A stretch of DNA of 64,000 bases. Origin: an uncultured Aquimarina sp. Lineage in GTDB: Bacteria; Bacteroidota; Bacteroidia; Flavobacteriales; Flavobacteriaceae. Shown piece after piece: positions 53,665 through 63,124 of the stretch. The first letter of the stretch is position 1; the number at the start of each line of letters is the position of its first letter. The stretch spans positions 62,001 to 126,000 of the forward strand of contig CANMWA010000007.1 of assembly GCA_947501475.1 (NCBI GenBank), written 5' to 3'. The notes beneath the pieces were generated by a model that worked only from the letters and a program-made list of their open reading frames with translations, was not told the origin of the DNA and searched no databases. The position numbers were made by a program, and so were the translations under genes.

Positions 53665-55164
53665 ATGATCCCAAAAAAAATAGTAATTATTGGTTCTGGA
53701 TTTTCTTCTCTTTCTGCATCTTGTTATTTAGCAAAGATGGGGTATGATGTTACGATTTTTGAAAAAAACCCAACTATAGGAGGAAGAGCTCGTCAATTAA
53801 AAAGAGATGGTTTTACATTCGACATAGGACCATCATGGTATTGGATGCCAGATGTTTTTGAAAGCTTCTTTAAGGACTTTAACACCTTGGTATCGGATTT
53901 TTATACATTAGAGAAACTCAACCCTGCTTATAAAGTTTTTTTTAAAAATAATGAATCAGTATTAATCGAAGATAGCTTAGATAAGATTTATAAGGCTTTT
54001 GAAGAAATAGAAGAAGGAAGTTCTATTAAATTAAGAAAATTCATTGCAGCAGCGCAAAACAATTACGATATCGCTATTAAAAACCTGGTATACAGACCTG
54101 GTGTCTCACCTTTAGAATTAGTAACAAAAGAAACTATACTGAAATTAAATCAGTTTTTTAGTACAATTTCAAGAGAAGTTCGTAGAGATTTTAAAAACGA
54201 AAAATTAATTCAAATCCTCGAATTTCCAGTGCTTTTTTTAGGGGCTAAACCAAGTGATACTCCAGCATTTTATAGTTTCATGAATTATGCAGATTTTGGT
54301 TTGGGTACCTGGCATCCAAAAGGCGGAATGTATGAAGTGATTCTTGGTATGGAGAAACTAGCAAAATCATTAGGTGTTAAAATTCACACTAATTCTCCTG
54401 TAGAAAAAATAATCGTAGAAAATGGAGAAGCAAATGCAGTGATCGTAGATTCAAATAAAATAACAACTGATATTGTATTATGCGGTGCTGATTACCACCA
54501 TAGTGAAACCTTATTAGATAAAAAATATCGCCAATATTCTGAAAAATACTGGGAGAACAAAACTTTTGCCCCTTCATCACTTCTCTTTTATGTTGGGTTT
54601 GATAAAAAATTAAAAAACATTAATCATCATAATCTATTTTTTGATACAGATTTTGATGCACATGCTAAGGAAATTTATGACAATCCAAAATGGCCTGAAG
54701 ACCCTCTTTTTTATGCAAATTTTACATCGGTAACCGATTCTGGATCAGCACCAAAAGGTAAAGAAAATGGTTTTTTCCTTATTCCATTAGCTCCAGGAAT
54801 AGAGGATACTGATGAGTTAAGAGCTCAATATTTTGACAAAATCATAACTCGTTTTGAATCTGTGACAGATCAAAATGTTAAAAATAATATTATCTTTAAA
54901 GAGTCCTTTTGCGTCAAAGATTTTATCTCTGAATATAATTCATATAAAGGAAATGCCTACGGAATGGCCAATACGCTACTACAAACAGCATTTCTTCGAC
55001 CAAAATTAAAAAGCAAAAAGGTGCAACATTTGTTTTTTACAGGACAACTTACTGTACCAGGGCCTGGTGTACCTCCTTCATTAATTTCAGGAAAATTAGT
55101 AGCTGGATTAATTGAAGATCAATATAAGCTAAATCAAGAATTAAAACCCGTAACAATAATCTAA
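53665..55164 (+). CDS. crtI: Phytoene desaturase/dehydrogenase (CrtI family)
   Basis: 499 residues. The FAD-binding motif IIGSGFSSLSASCYLA (8-23) is followed by TIFEKNPTIGGRARQ. The C-terminal family signature reads LFFTGQLTVPGPGVPPSLIS. It converts phytoene to lycopene at the membrane. The GIGLPP-type C-terminus variants GPGVPPS and the operon with crtB support CrtI over the related CrtD/CrtO desaturases. Length is typical. Confidence 0.92.
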   Translation: MIPKKIVIIGSGFSSLSASCYLAKMGYDVTIFEKNPTIGGRARQLKRDGFTFDIGPSWYWMPDVFESFFKDFNTLVSDFYTLEKLNPAYKVFFKNNESVLIEDSLDKIYKAFEEIEEGSSIKLRKFIAAAQNNYDIAIKNLVYRPGVSPLELVTKETILKLNQFFSTISREVRRDFKNEKLIQILEFPVLFLGAKPSDTPAFYSFMNYADFGLGTWHPKGGMYEVILGMEKLAKSLGVKIHTNSPVEKIIVENGEANAVIVDSNKITTDIVLCGADYHHSETLLDKKYRQYSEKYWENKTFAPSSLLFYVGFDKKLKNINHHNLFFDTDFDAHAKEIYDNPKWPEDPLFYANFTSVTDSGSAPKGKENGFFLIPLAPGIEDTDELRAQYFDKIITRFESVTDQNVKNNIIFKESFCVKDFISEYNSYKGNAYGMANTLLQTAFLRPKLKSKKVQHLFFTGQLTVPGPGVPPSLISGKLVAGLIEDQYKLNQELKPVTII

Positions 55165-55194
55165 ACTCACACAAAACCTTAAAACCGATCCCTT

Positions 55195-56034
55195 ATGAAA
55201 GTCATTTTTGATACTGTATCATATAATTGTAGTAAAATTGTTACAAATTCATATAGCACATCATTCTCTCTAGCATCCAAAATGTTATCTGATTCTATAC
55301 GACAGGATATTTATAACATTTATGGTTTTGTAAGGTTTGCCGATGAAATTGTGGATACTTTTCATGATTATAATAAAGAGGAGTTGTTTAATGACTTTGA
55401 AACAGAAATGTACAAGGCCATTGAAAACAAAATCAGTCTAAACCCTATTTTAAATGCTTTTCAGAAAACAGTTCACCAATATAATATCCAACCAGAATTG
55501 TATGAAGCTTTTATGAAGAGTATGCGATTAGACATACATAAAACCACATACTTAACAAATGAAGAGTATAAAGAGTACATCTATGGATCTGCAGATGTTG
55601 TAGGGTTAATGTGCCTTAAAGTATTTGTAAAAGGAAATGAACAAAAATATAATGAGCTTAAAGAAAGCGCTATGCACTTGGGTTCTGCTTTTCAAAAAGT
55701 AAATTTTCTTAGGGATTTAAAAGCAGATTATGAAGATTTAGATAGAACTTATTTCCCGAATACAGACTTAAATCAATTAGACGAAGAATCGAAATTGAGA
55801 ATTATCTCGGAAATAGAAGGAGATTTTGAAAAAGGACTTGATGGTATACTAAAACTTCCTGTAGAAGCAAAATTTGGAGTTTATACTGCATTTATATATT
55901 ACAGAAAACTACTTAAGAAACTTAAAAAAACTCCTTCATTAGAAATAAAAAACACTCGTATTAGAGTTCCTAATTATCAAAAATTCGGATTGCTTGCAAA
56001 ATCTTATTTTGATTATCGATTAAATTTAATTTAG
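55195..56034 (+). CDS. crtB: Phytoene synthase
   Basis: 279 residues of the squalene/phytoene synthase family. The first aspartate-rich motif is FADEIVDTFHDYN and the second NFLRDLKADYEDLDRTYFP; YGSADVVGLMC lies between. It joins two geranylgeranyl diphosphates to phytoene, the first committed step. It is adjacent to crtI and crtZ. No separate squalene pathway gene is near, so phytoene rather than squalene is the likely product. Confidence 0.92.
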   Translation: MKVIFDTVSYNCSKIVTNSYSTSFSLASKMLSDSIRQDIYNIYGFVRFADEIVDTFHDYNKEELFNDFETEMYKAIENKISLNPILNAFQKTVHQYNIQPELYEAFMKSMRLDIHKTTYLTNEEYKEYIYGSADVVGLMCLKVFVKGNEQKYNELKESAMHLGSAFQKVNFLRDLKADYEDLDRTYFPNTDLNQLDEESKLRIISEIEGDFEKGLDGILKLPVEAKFGVYTAFIYYRKLLKKLKKTPSLEIKNTRIRVPNYQKFGLLAKSYFDYRLNLI

Positions 56035-56061
56035 CCCTATTTTTGTTTTAAAATATACTTT

Positions 56062-56517
56062 GTGAAAATTCTTATTCAGATATTAGTTTTTTTAGCCGCA
56101 TTCTCTATTATGGAATTCATGGCATGGTTCACTCATAAATATGTTATGCATGGTTTTTTATGGTCCTTGCATAAGGATCATCATCATAAGGATCATGGCA
56201 GTTGGTGGGAACGTAATGATTTTTTCTTTATATTTTATGCTATAGTTAGCATGTCATGTATCTTATTTCATGATTCAGAAACCTTTTGGATAGGAAGACC
56301 AATAGGACTTGGGATTTTGGCGTATGGAATAGCTTATTTTGTAGTTCATGATATTTTTATCCATCAACGCTTTAAATTATTCAGAAATGCGAATAACTGG
56401 TACGCAAAAGGTGTGCGAAGAGCTCATAAAATACACCACAAAAATATTGGTAAAGAAAAAGGAGAATGTTTTGGGATGCTAGTAGTGCCTTTTAAATATT
56501 TTAAAAAAACCGCATAA
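56062..56517 (+). CDS. crtZ: Beta-carotene hydroxylase (CrtZ-type fatty acid hydroxylase family)
   Basis: 151 residues from a GTG start, with about four hydrophobic helices. The di-iron His clusters are HKYVMHGFLWSLHKDHH, HDIFIHQRF and RRAHKIHHK, the CrtZ pattern. It hydroxylates the beta-rings at C3 to give zeaxanthin. The lycopene cyclase (crtY) needed between crtI and crtZ is not in this window. It is last in the operon, 3 bases from the end of the convergent tlpA-like gene. Confidence 0.9.
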   Translation: MKILIQILVFLAAFSIMEFMAWFTHKYVMHGFLWSLHKDHHHKDHGSWWERNDFFFIFYAIVSMSCILFHDSETFWIGRPIGLGILAYGIAYFVVHDIFIHQRFKLFRNANNWYAKGVRRAHKIHHKNIGKEKGECFGMLVVPFKYFKKTA

Positions 56518-56520
56518 TTA

Positions 56521-57081
56521 CTATTCAGCTAATAACTTATCTATTGTTTCTCTCACTTTAGCAGTATTCCAATCTGCTGCATTTGTTTTATCTATAACAA
56601 TATTTCCCTTTTTATCTATAAGATATGTCTGCGGGATAGGATTATTTACAAATGGTTTAGGATTGGGCGATAATGACCTATATACAGGATAATTGAAATG
56701 TTTAGCGCTCATAAATTTTGAAATATCATCATCTACTTCATTGGTGACAAACAAAAACACAACTTTTTCTTGATAATCATTATACAATTTTTGTAGCGAA
56801 GGCATTTCGGCAATACAAGGCGGACACCATGTCGCCCAGTAATTAATCAAAACGACCTTACCTTCAGCTACATCAAAATTTATTGACGCTGTATTTACCC
56901 CATGTAATTTCCAATCATAAGACGTTACTTTTATCCTTTCATCTACTTCTACTATTCCCGGACTGAAAGCGAAAATTCTGGTAAGAAATATCTGCATCAT
57001 TCCTCTTGTATTAGGGATAAAGAATAACACTAATATGACAACAAAAACTAAGTTTGATATTTTTTTTCTATCTAATTTCAT
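56521..57081 (-). CDS. TlpA/ResA-like thioredoxin, membrane-anchored
   Basis: 186 residues. An N-terminal TM (about 11-24) anchors a periplasmic thioredoxin fold. VLINYWATWCPPCIAEMPSL carries Cys86 and Cys89, and the cis-Pro loop is NPIPQTYLIDKKG. It probably reduces disulfides in exported or cytochrome c proteins. Its length and motif match the TlpA family. The stop lies 3 bases from crtZ's, convergently. Confidence 0.9.
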   Translation of the reverse strand: MKLDRKKISNLVFVVILVLFFIPNTRGMMQIFLTRIFAFSPGIVEVDERIKVTSYDWKLHGVNTASINFDVAEGKVVLINYWATWCPPCIAEMPSLQKLYNDYQEKVVFLFVTNEVDDDISKFMSAKHFNYPVYRSLSPNPKPFVNNPIPQTYLIDKKGNIVIDKTNAADWNTAKVRETIDKLLAE

Positions 57082-57130
57082 GCACTACCTTTTGATATTT
57101 TTAAGACGTTAACAAATCTATGAAATTAAT

Positions 57131-57157
57131 AAAGCGCAATCATCGATTGCGCTTTAA
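57131..57157 (-). terminator. Intrinsic terminator of the triple-repeat lipoprotein gene
   Basis: AAAGCGCAAT-CATCG-ATTGCGCTTT, a perfect stem. On the minus strand it is about 55 bases past the stop and lies just upstream of the TlpA gene start, so it also insulates that gene. Confidence 0.8.
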
Positions 57158-57211
57158 AAAACTAACAAATAAATCATTAAGTTATTTGCGTACTAAATTT
57201 TTTAAGTGGAT

Positions 57212-58303
57212 TTATGGAGCTGCACTACGAACTACTTCTATAGAATTAGAAAGTTCGAAACAGCCTTTAAGGTCATTGGCATTCATTCCCATTTCTAAAC
57301 CTTGCACCCCATCTTCATAACGTAAATACCAAATTAAACAAACACCTGGCCCAGCCTCATCAAAATCTACCATCTTAGCATCTGCTAATGTAGGTGGTAA
57401 ACCTAAAATATTACCACTTGCATCTGTTATAACCCAAGTACTATTTTTACCAACTGCATTGGTAGCATCTATTGCTAAATCTGTTGCTAAATCTGGTGTA
57501 TCATCTACAGTAAACATATATGGCCCTCCAGAAATCACTCCAGCTTTAGCACTACATGTACGTGTAACTTTTATAGAATTAGACAACGCAAAACAGCCTT
57601 CTAAATCGCCTGCATTCATCCCCATTTCTGCTCCTTGTAATCCATCCTCATAACGTAAATACCATATTAGGCACACTCCAGGACCTGCAGCGTCAAAGTT
57701 TACCATTTTTGCAGCATCTAATGTAGGTGGAAGACCTAAAATATTAAGGTCTTCATCGGTTATTACCCACGTACTATTTGTTCCTGTCGCGTTAGTAGCA
57801 TCTATAGCTAGATCTGTAGCAAAGTCTGCTGTACCATCTACTGCAAACTCATATGGACCTCCTGATATAACTCCAGCAACTGGTTTAGCGTTACGGGTAA
57901 CTGTAATCGAGTTTGATAAACTAAATGACCCTTCTAGGTCATTGGCATTCATCCCCATTTCTGCTCCTTGTAACCCATCTTCAAAACGTAGATACCAGAT
58001 TAAACAAACTCCAGCGCCTGCTTCATCAAAGTTAACTCCTTCTACAGCTTCTAATGTAGGAGGTAGTCCTAAAATAAGACCCGTTTCATCTGTAATTACC
58101 CAAGTACTATTAGTACCTACTGTATTGGTATTATCTAATGTAATACCACTAACATTATCTACTGTATTATCAACACAAAAAGTGAATGGGCCACCCGCTA
58201 TTGTTCCTGCAACGGGAGTAATTGTTTGATTATCATCATCATCACTACAAGAGACTGCAATTAAACCTATTGCCAAAACCCCTATAATTAATTTCTTAAA
58301 CAT
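57212..58303 (-). CDS. Surface lipoprotein with three near-identical ~111-residue repeats
   Basis: 363 residues. The lipobox IAVSCSDDDDN gives Cys19 and a textbook surface-export signal (S then acids). Three modules (about 30-140, 141-251 and 252-363) follow, each with AGxIxGGPY/F, NSTWVITD, ILGLPPTL, GVCLIWYLR and GMNAxDLxG. Repeats 2 and 3 look closest, pointing to recent duplication. I do not recognise the fold. Each module has a Cys in GVCLIW; only modules 2 and 3 have a second Cys (GCF), where module 1 has Ser. It is 74 bases downstream of the Crp-family gene on the same strand, perhaps in its operon. Confidence 0.8.
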   Translation of the reverse strand: MFKKLIIGVLAIGLIAVSCSDDDDNQTITPVAGTIAGGPFTFCVDNTVDNVSGITLDNTNTVGTNSTWVITDETGLILGLPPTLEAVEGVNFDEAGAGVCLIWYLRFEDGLQGAEMGMNANDLEGSFSLSNSITVTRNAKPVAGVISGGPYEFAVDGTADFATDLAIDATNATGTNSTWVITDEDLNILGLPPTLDAAKMVNFDAAGPGVCLIWYLRYEDGLQGAEMGMNAGDLEGCFALSNSIKVTRTCSAKAGVISGGPYMFTVDDTPDLATDLAIDATNAVGKNSTWVITDASGNILGLPPTLADAKMVDFDEAGPGVCLIWYLRYEDGVQGLEMGMNANDLKGCFELSNSIEVVRSAAP

Positions 58304-58377
58304 TGCTTTTAATTTTTATGATTATTATCTCATAAAAGTATAGACAACCAACCTTATAATATGTTAGCTACCTAACA

Positions 58378-59046
58378 CTAAGCAACATTTTTTAAGCGAA
58401 TTTCTTTTCTGTTGAAATCAATTACATTAGATTCTTTTAATTCATTAAGGATAATATTTAAGGTAGGCCTAGAAGTACCTATAAGGTTTGCAATATCTTT
58501 TTGTGTATAGGGATGTTCTATAACCATATCCCCGGTATCCGGACAACAATGCCCATAATCTTCTTTAAGTTCATTAAGAAATTCTAGCAATCGTGTCTTT
58601 GTATCTTTAAAGAGTAATAATTGCAACCTTCTTTCTAATCTTTTGAATCGCAATCCAATAAATTTATATATCTTAAGACTAAAAGATTGATTATCTCGCA
58701 TAAGGTCATGCATGGTATCAACACCGATAGGGCAAATTGAAGTAGTATTATCTACAGATTGGGCAAATTCAGTTCTTATGTCAACGCCAAGAATAGCCTT
58801 TTCACCAAAAATCTCTCCTCTAGTGAGTATTGCTTTTACAACTTCATGACCATCTTCTGCATAGTACCCTATTTTTACTTTTCCTTTTTCAATGAGATAC
58901 ACTTTATTAGCAGAGTCTTGTTCAAAATAAATGTAGTCGTTTTTTCGATAGGCGTCAAAATCGTGATCTTTCTTATATCTTTTAAATTTATGAGGGCATA
59001 AAACTTTAAAGAGATTTGCATCCTCAAAAAACCAGATAGCACTCAT
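58378..59046 (-). CDS. Crp/Fnr family transcriptional regulator
   Basis: 222 residues. The cyclic-nucleotide-type beta-barrel covers about 12-125 (KRYKKDHDFDAYRKNDYIYFEQ, VKIGYYAEDGHEV, RGEIFGEKAILG). A long dimer helix follows, then a winged helix (about 165-215: YTQKDIANLIGTSRPTLNIILNELKE). No Fnr-type cysteine cluster is visible in the barrel. The ligand is unknown. A natural target is the repeat lipoprotein gene directly downstream. Confidence 0.88.
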   Translation of the reverse strand: MSAIWFFEDANLFKVLCPHKFKRYKKDHDFDAYRKNDYIYFEQDSANKVYLIEKGKVKIGYYAEDGHEVVKAILTRGEIFGEKAILGVDIRTEFAQSVDNTTSICPIGVDTMHDLMRDNQSFSLKIYKFIGLRFKRLERRLQLLLFKDTKTRLLEFLNELKEDYGHCCPDTGDMVIEHPYTQKDIANLIGTSRPTLNIILNELKESNVIDFNRKEIRLKNVA

Positions 59047-59135
59047 GATGATTGTGTTTACATGTTAGTTAAACACTGCGTCGTAAAAAACAATAAAACC
59101 TTACAATTTAAATTAAAAAACATTAATATATTGAC

Positions 59136-59903
59136 TTAATTCCGTCCACGTTCGTTAGGGTAGAAAAATGGTAGTGGATCACTTTGCCAATATTGTTTAG
59201 TATCTACATCCATAGATAAACTTCCTGTAAATGCAGCACCAGTATCAAGATTCCATACATTTAGCTCATTCATAGGCGCTGTTGAATCAAAATGTAATGT
59301 AGGCGTATGACCAATAAATATCTCTTTATAAAATTTAAATCTTAAAGGGTCGTGAAAAAGTTCATTACCGTTTCCTTTTTTTCTGATCTCTGCAATTGAT
59401 ACTGCATCTTCCCATAGCGCCCTATCAAAACAATAATTCAGTTCATTCTCATGCCCTATGCCCAACAAAGAAGTGAAACCAGCATGTAAATACAGCTTGT
59501 TTTTTTCATCTAAATGATAGTTTTTTAATTTTCTAAAAAAAGTTAAATGCTCTTTATTCTTAAAAAAACCGCTATCTATATAACTATTTATTGTTGAATT
59601 TCCTCCGCTTAATAACCAAAATGGATCGTTATCTTTTTCATGTTTCCAAATTGGAAAAGGAGCTCCTTTTTCCAACCAACTTTTACATTTTAAATCATGA
59701 TTACCTTTTATGAATATACATTCATTAGATTTAGAAAGCTCTAGCAGCTTTTCGATAACCTGCGCAGATTCACTCCATCCATCTACATAATCTCCTAGAA
59801 AAATTAAAGTATCCTCATAAGTTACCTTGGCTTTTTCCAAAACTTGGATTAAAGCCTTATAACCACCATGAACATCACCAATTACAAGTTTTCGCATAGT
59901 CAA
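59136..59903 (-). CDS. Metallophosphoesterase (serine/threonine phosphatase-like)
   Basis: 255 residues with the calcineurin-like motifs VIGDVHGGYKAL (GDxHG), IFLGDYVDGWSES (GDxVD), IKGNHDLK (GNHD), HAGF and FIGHTPTLHF. All metal ligands are present. It is cytoplasmic, without signal peptide. Two Met starts lie close (MTMRK); the second is equally possible. Substrates may be phosphoproteins or nucleotides such as diadenosine polyphosphates. Confidence 0.88.
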   Translation of the reverse strand: MTMRKLVIGDVHGGYKALIQVLEKAKVTYEDTLIFLGDYVDGWSESAQVIEKLLELSKSNECIFIKGNHDLKCKSWLEKGAPFPIWKHEKDNDPFWLLSGGNSTINSYIDSGFFKNKEHLTFFRKLKNYHLDEKNKLYLHAGFTSLLGIGHENELNYCFDRALWEDAVSIAEIRKKGNGNELFHDPLRFKFYKEIFIGHTPTLHFDSTAPMNELNVWNLDTGAAFTGSLSMDVDTKQYWQSDPLPFFYPNERGRN

Positions 59904-59940
59904 TTTTTACATCAAACACCTTCTATTAGAATATAAACAA

Positions 59941-59972
59941 AAACTCCTGAAGTTTAGTTCTTCAGGAGTTTA
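59941..59972 (-). terminator. Intrinsic terminator of the aconitase gene
   Basis: AAACTCCTGAAG-TTTAGTT-CTTCAGGAGTTT, a perfect 12-base stem, 30 bases beyond the aconitase stop and upstream of the phosphatase gene start. Confidence 0.85.
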
Positions 59973-60001
59973 CATTATCATTATAAGATTTTTATCGCTA
60001 C

Positions 60002-62269
60002 TTAAGCATTCTGCTTCTTGATCAAGTTTAATGCAGAACCTTCATTATACCAATCGATTTGTGATTGATTATATGTATGATTCACTTCAATTACATCTTT
60101 AGAACCGTCTGCATGTACAAACTCTATATTTAAAGTTTTTCCTGGTGCAAATGCATCTAGATCTAAGAAATTAATGGTATCATCTTCTTGAATTTTATCG
60201 TAGTCTGCTTCGTTAACGAAAGTTAGCCCCAGCATACCTTGCTTCTTAAGGTTTGTTTCATGTATACGCGCAAATGATTTTACTATTACAGCTACAACAC
60301 CTAAGTGTCTTGGTTCCATTGCTGCATGCTCTCGAGAAGAACCTTCGCCATAATTATGATCTCCAACAACTACAGTATGTACACCTGCAGCTTTATACGC
60401 TCTTGCAGTATCTGGCACACCACCAAACTCTCCTGTTAATTGGTTTTTAACAAAGTTTGTTTTTTTACCATATGCATTAACAGCTCCTATTAAACAGTTA
60501 TTAGAAATATTATCAAGGTGTCCTCTATAACGTAACCAAGGGCCTGCCATAGAAATATGGTCTGTAGTACATTTTCCGAAAGCTTTGATTAAAAGTTTTG
60601 CTCCTTTTATCTCGCTACCAATTGGCTCAAAAGGTGTTAGCAATTGTAATCTTTCTGAAGTTGGGCTTACCTTTACTTCTACACTACTACCATCTTCAAC
60701 TGGAGCTAAATATCCATTATCTTTTACTTCAAAACCTTTAGGAGGCAATTCCCATCCTGTTGGTTCATCAAACATAACCTCTTCTCCGTTTTCATTAATT
60801 AAGGTATCTGTTAACGGATTAAAATCTAATCGTCCTGCAACAGCAATTGCAGCTGTCAATTCTGGTGACGCAACAAAAGCATGTGTATTAGGATTACCAT
60901 CTGCACGTTTAGCAAAGTTTCTATTAAAAGAATGTACAATACTATTTTTTGGTGCATTTTTAGGATCACTATATCTTGCCCATTGCCCTATACAAGGTCC
61001 GCAAGCATTTGTAAATATTTTCGCATCTAATTTTTCGAATATTCCGAGAATACCGTCTCTATCAGCTGTGTATCGCACTTTTTCAGAACCTGGGTTAATC
61101 CCTAATTCTGCTTTCATTTTTAAACCTTTATCCAAAGCCTGTTGGGCGATCGATGAGGCACGTGATAAATCTTCATAAGAAGAGTTTGTACAAGAACCAA
61201 TTAATCCCCATTCTACTTGAATTGGCCAATCATTAGTTTTTGCTTTTTCTGTCATTGAACTACCAACTTTTGTTGATAAATCTGGAGTAAAAGGCCCATT
61301 TAATAATGGCCCTAATTCAGATAAGTTAATTTCGATTACCTGGTCGAAATACTGTTCTGGATTTGCATACACTTCAGGGTCTGCTGTTAAGTGTTCTTTT
61401 ACTTTGTTTGCTGCATCAGCTACTTCTGCTCTTTCTGTAGCACGTAAATAACGCTCCATAGACTCATCGTAACCAAATGTAGATGTAGTAGCGCCAATTT
61501 CTGCACCCATATTACAAATAGTACCTTTTCCTGTACATGACATTGATGTCGCTCCAGGTCCAAAATATTCTACAATAGCACCAGTTCCTCCTTTTACAGT
61601 AAGAATTTCTGCTACTTTTAAAATCACATCCTTTGGTGCAGTCCAACCAGACAACTTACCAGTCAATTTCACACCTATCAGCTTTGGAAATTTTAATTCC
61701 CAAGCCATACCAGCCATAACATCTACTGCATCTGCTCCACCTACTCCGATGGCTACCATTCCTAATCCACCTGCATTAACTGTATGCGAATCTGTACCGA
61801 TCATCATCCCGCCTGGAAAAGCGTAATTTTCTAAAACAACCTGATGAATAATACCAGCTCCTGGTTTCCAGAATCCGATTCCATATTTATCAGATACCGA
61901 TTCTAAGAAATTAAATACCTCACTACTAACATCATTCGCATTTTTTAAATCTGTCGCTGCACCATCCTTAGCCTGAATTAAGTGATCACAATGTACTGTT
62001 GTGGGTACAGCTACCTTGTTCTTTCCTGCTTGCATAAATTGCAACAATGCCATTTGTGCTGTTGCATCTTGACAAGCGATACGGTCTGGTGCAAAATCTA
62101 CATAATCTTTTCCTCTTGTGAATGCTTTATTTGTTTTTGCATCCCAAAGATGCGAATACAAAATTTTCTCTGCTAGTGTTAGAGGTTTACCAGTAACTTC
62201 ACGTGCTGCATTTACGCGATCTGCTACTTGACTGTAGACCTTTTTTATCATATCGATATCGAATGCCAT
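60002..62269 (-). CDS. acn: Aconitate hydratase
   Basis: 755 residues, mitochondrial-type length. The [4Fe-4S] ligands are Cys360 in [13 protein letters not shown] and Cys423/Cys426 in [11 protein letters not shown]. Substrate-binding sites are visible in [13 protein letters not shown] (about 156-168) and near the end in [15 protein letters not shown] with the catalytic Ser. It isomerises citrate to isocitrate in the TCA cycle. Transcribed alone, with 300 bases of AT-rich sequence upstream. Confidence 0.96.
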   Translation of the reverse strand: MAFDIDMIKKVYSQVADRVNAAREVTGKPLTLAEKILYSHLWDAKTNKAFTRGKDYVDFAPDRIACQDATAQMALLQFMQAGKNKVAVPTTVHCDHLIQAKDGAATDLKNANDVSSEVFNFLESVSDKYGIGFWKPGAGIIHQVVLENYAFPGGMMIGTDSHTVNAGGLGMVAIGVGGADAVDVMAGMAWELKFPKLIGVKLTGKLSGWTAPKDVILKVAEILTVKGGTGAIVEYFGPGATSMSCTGKGTICNMGAEIGATTSTFGYDESMERYLRATERAEVADAANKVKEHLTADPEVYANPEQYFDQVIEINLSELGPLLNGPFTPDLSTKVGSSMTEKAKTNDWPIQVEWGLIGSCTNSSYEDLSRASSIAQQALDKGLKMKAELGINPGSEKVRYTADRDGILGIFEKLDAKIFTNACGPCIGQWARYSDPKNAPKNSIVHSFNRNFAKRADGNPNTHAFVASPELTAAIAVAGRLDFNPLTDTLINENGEEVMFDEPTGWELPPKGFEVKDNGYLAPVEDGSSVEVKVSPTSERLQLLTPFEPIGSEIKGAKLLIKAFGKCTTDHISMAGPWLRYRGHLDNISNNCLIGAVNAYGKKTNFVKNQLTGEFGGVPDTARAYKAAGVHTVVVGDHNYGEGSSREHAAMEPRHLGVVAVIVKSFARIHETNLKKQGMLGLTFVNEADYDKIQEDDTINFLDLDAFAPGKTLNIEFVHADGSKDVIEVNHTYNQSQIDWYNEGSALNLIKKQNA

Positions 62270-62569
62270 ATGCTATTAATTTTAAGTATTGAAAGTCTTG
62301 CGAAAATACGAATTTTAAAGGATTTTATTAAATGAATAGTCTTAATCCTATCTTTTTGCATTTTTCAAAAAATTAAAGTATTCATTTCTATAAATTCACA
62401 AATTCTATTTAGTAATTCTATAGAATCTTTAAAAAAATATGCAAGAAAATACCATCCTAGAATTAGGATTCACGAAAACGTTATAGTTAATCCATAAAAA
62501 AAAGCTTAATTTTTGCCCAAAAACAAAAAGTGAAGCCGATTGACTTCACTTTTAAAATTCAAAAAAAAA
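62270..62569. other. Intergenic region upstream of the aconitase gene
   Basis: 300 bases, mostly A/T. It holds a TATTTTCG near-match to the -7 box (minus strand, about 62301-62308) and the terminator of the next gene at 62526-62553. Nothing else stands out. Confidence 0.5.
62526..62553 (-). terminator. Intrinsic terminator of the Spy-like gene
   Basis: AAAAGTGAAG-CCGATTGA-CTTCACTTTT, flanked on the minus strand by T's, 16 bases past the stop. Confidence 0.75.
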
Positions 62570-63007
62570 CTAGTTTTTATGCTTTCTTTTATGTGTTCTT
62601 GTTCTCTCCCCTTTCTTTTTCTTAAAGCTTTCATACTTTTCTAATTGTTCTTTGGACAGCGTCGTCTTAAAATCTTCTTTTTTTGCTTTCATCATTGCCC
62701 TGTGATCTTTCTTCATTTTGCGCTGTTCATCACTCATTGTAGGTATTAACGCTTTTCTTCTTTCTCTTTTAGAAAGACTTTCATCACTTACAATTGCTAA
62801 TTGCTCTTCATTAAAAGTAGTTCGCATTGCAGATTTATGATCCTTATGCAATTGCTTTTGACTATTTAGTTTGGCTTTTTGATCTTCAGAAAGGCTCTCA
62901 TAAAATTCTTTTTTTAACTCTTTATGTTGCATACGGTCGTTGTCAGATTGTGCAGACAAGGAAAAAACTGTTGCAAATAGAGCCATTGTAATTAAAATAT
63001 TTTTCAT
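62570..63007 (-). CDS. Exported Lys/Glu-rich protein, possibly Spy/CpxP-like
   Basis: 145 residues. The signal peptide ends at SLSAQ (19). The mature part is helical and highly charged, with repeated (L/T)S.(D/E)Q-type turns: LSEDQKAKL, FNEEQLAIV, MSDEQRKM and LSKEQLEKY. These resemble the LTxxQ motifs of Spy and CpxP, small periplasmic chaperones. It ends in a basic tail (KKKGERTRTHKRKHKN). The chaperone role is an inference from pattern only. Confidence 0.65.
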   Translation of the reverse strand: MKNILITMALFATVFSLSAQSDNDRMQHKELKKEFYESLSEDQKAKLNSQKQLHKDHKSAMRTTFNEEQLAIVSDESLSKRERRKALIPTMSDEQRKMKKDHRAMMKAKKEDFKTTLSKEQLEKYESFKKKKGERTRTHKRKHKN

Positions 63008-63124
63008 AGGTACATTATTAAATAAACTTTTAAAAAGGTTTATCTATAAGACAATGAAAATAAGAAAAGGTTTAAGCAGCTATTAAAAAAGAATAAATTA
63101 AGGAATTTTTCTTTTTAGAATTAT

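Noticed and set aside
57212..58303. Repeats in the lipoprotein gene as a CRISPR or satellite array
   Set aside because: The repeat unit is about 333 bases, in frame, with protein-level conservation, so it is a protein repeat.
60585..61178. 197-residue frame antisense to aconitase, and similar long frames opposite pepD, dnaB and the amidohydrolases
   Set aside because: No start context or protein-like composition; they mirror the codon bias of the real genes on the other strand.
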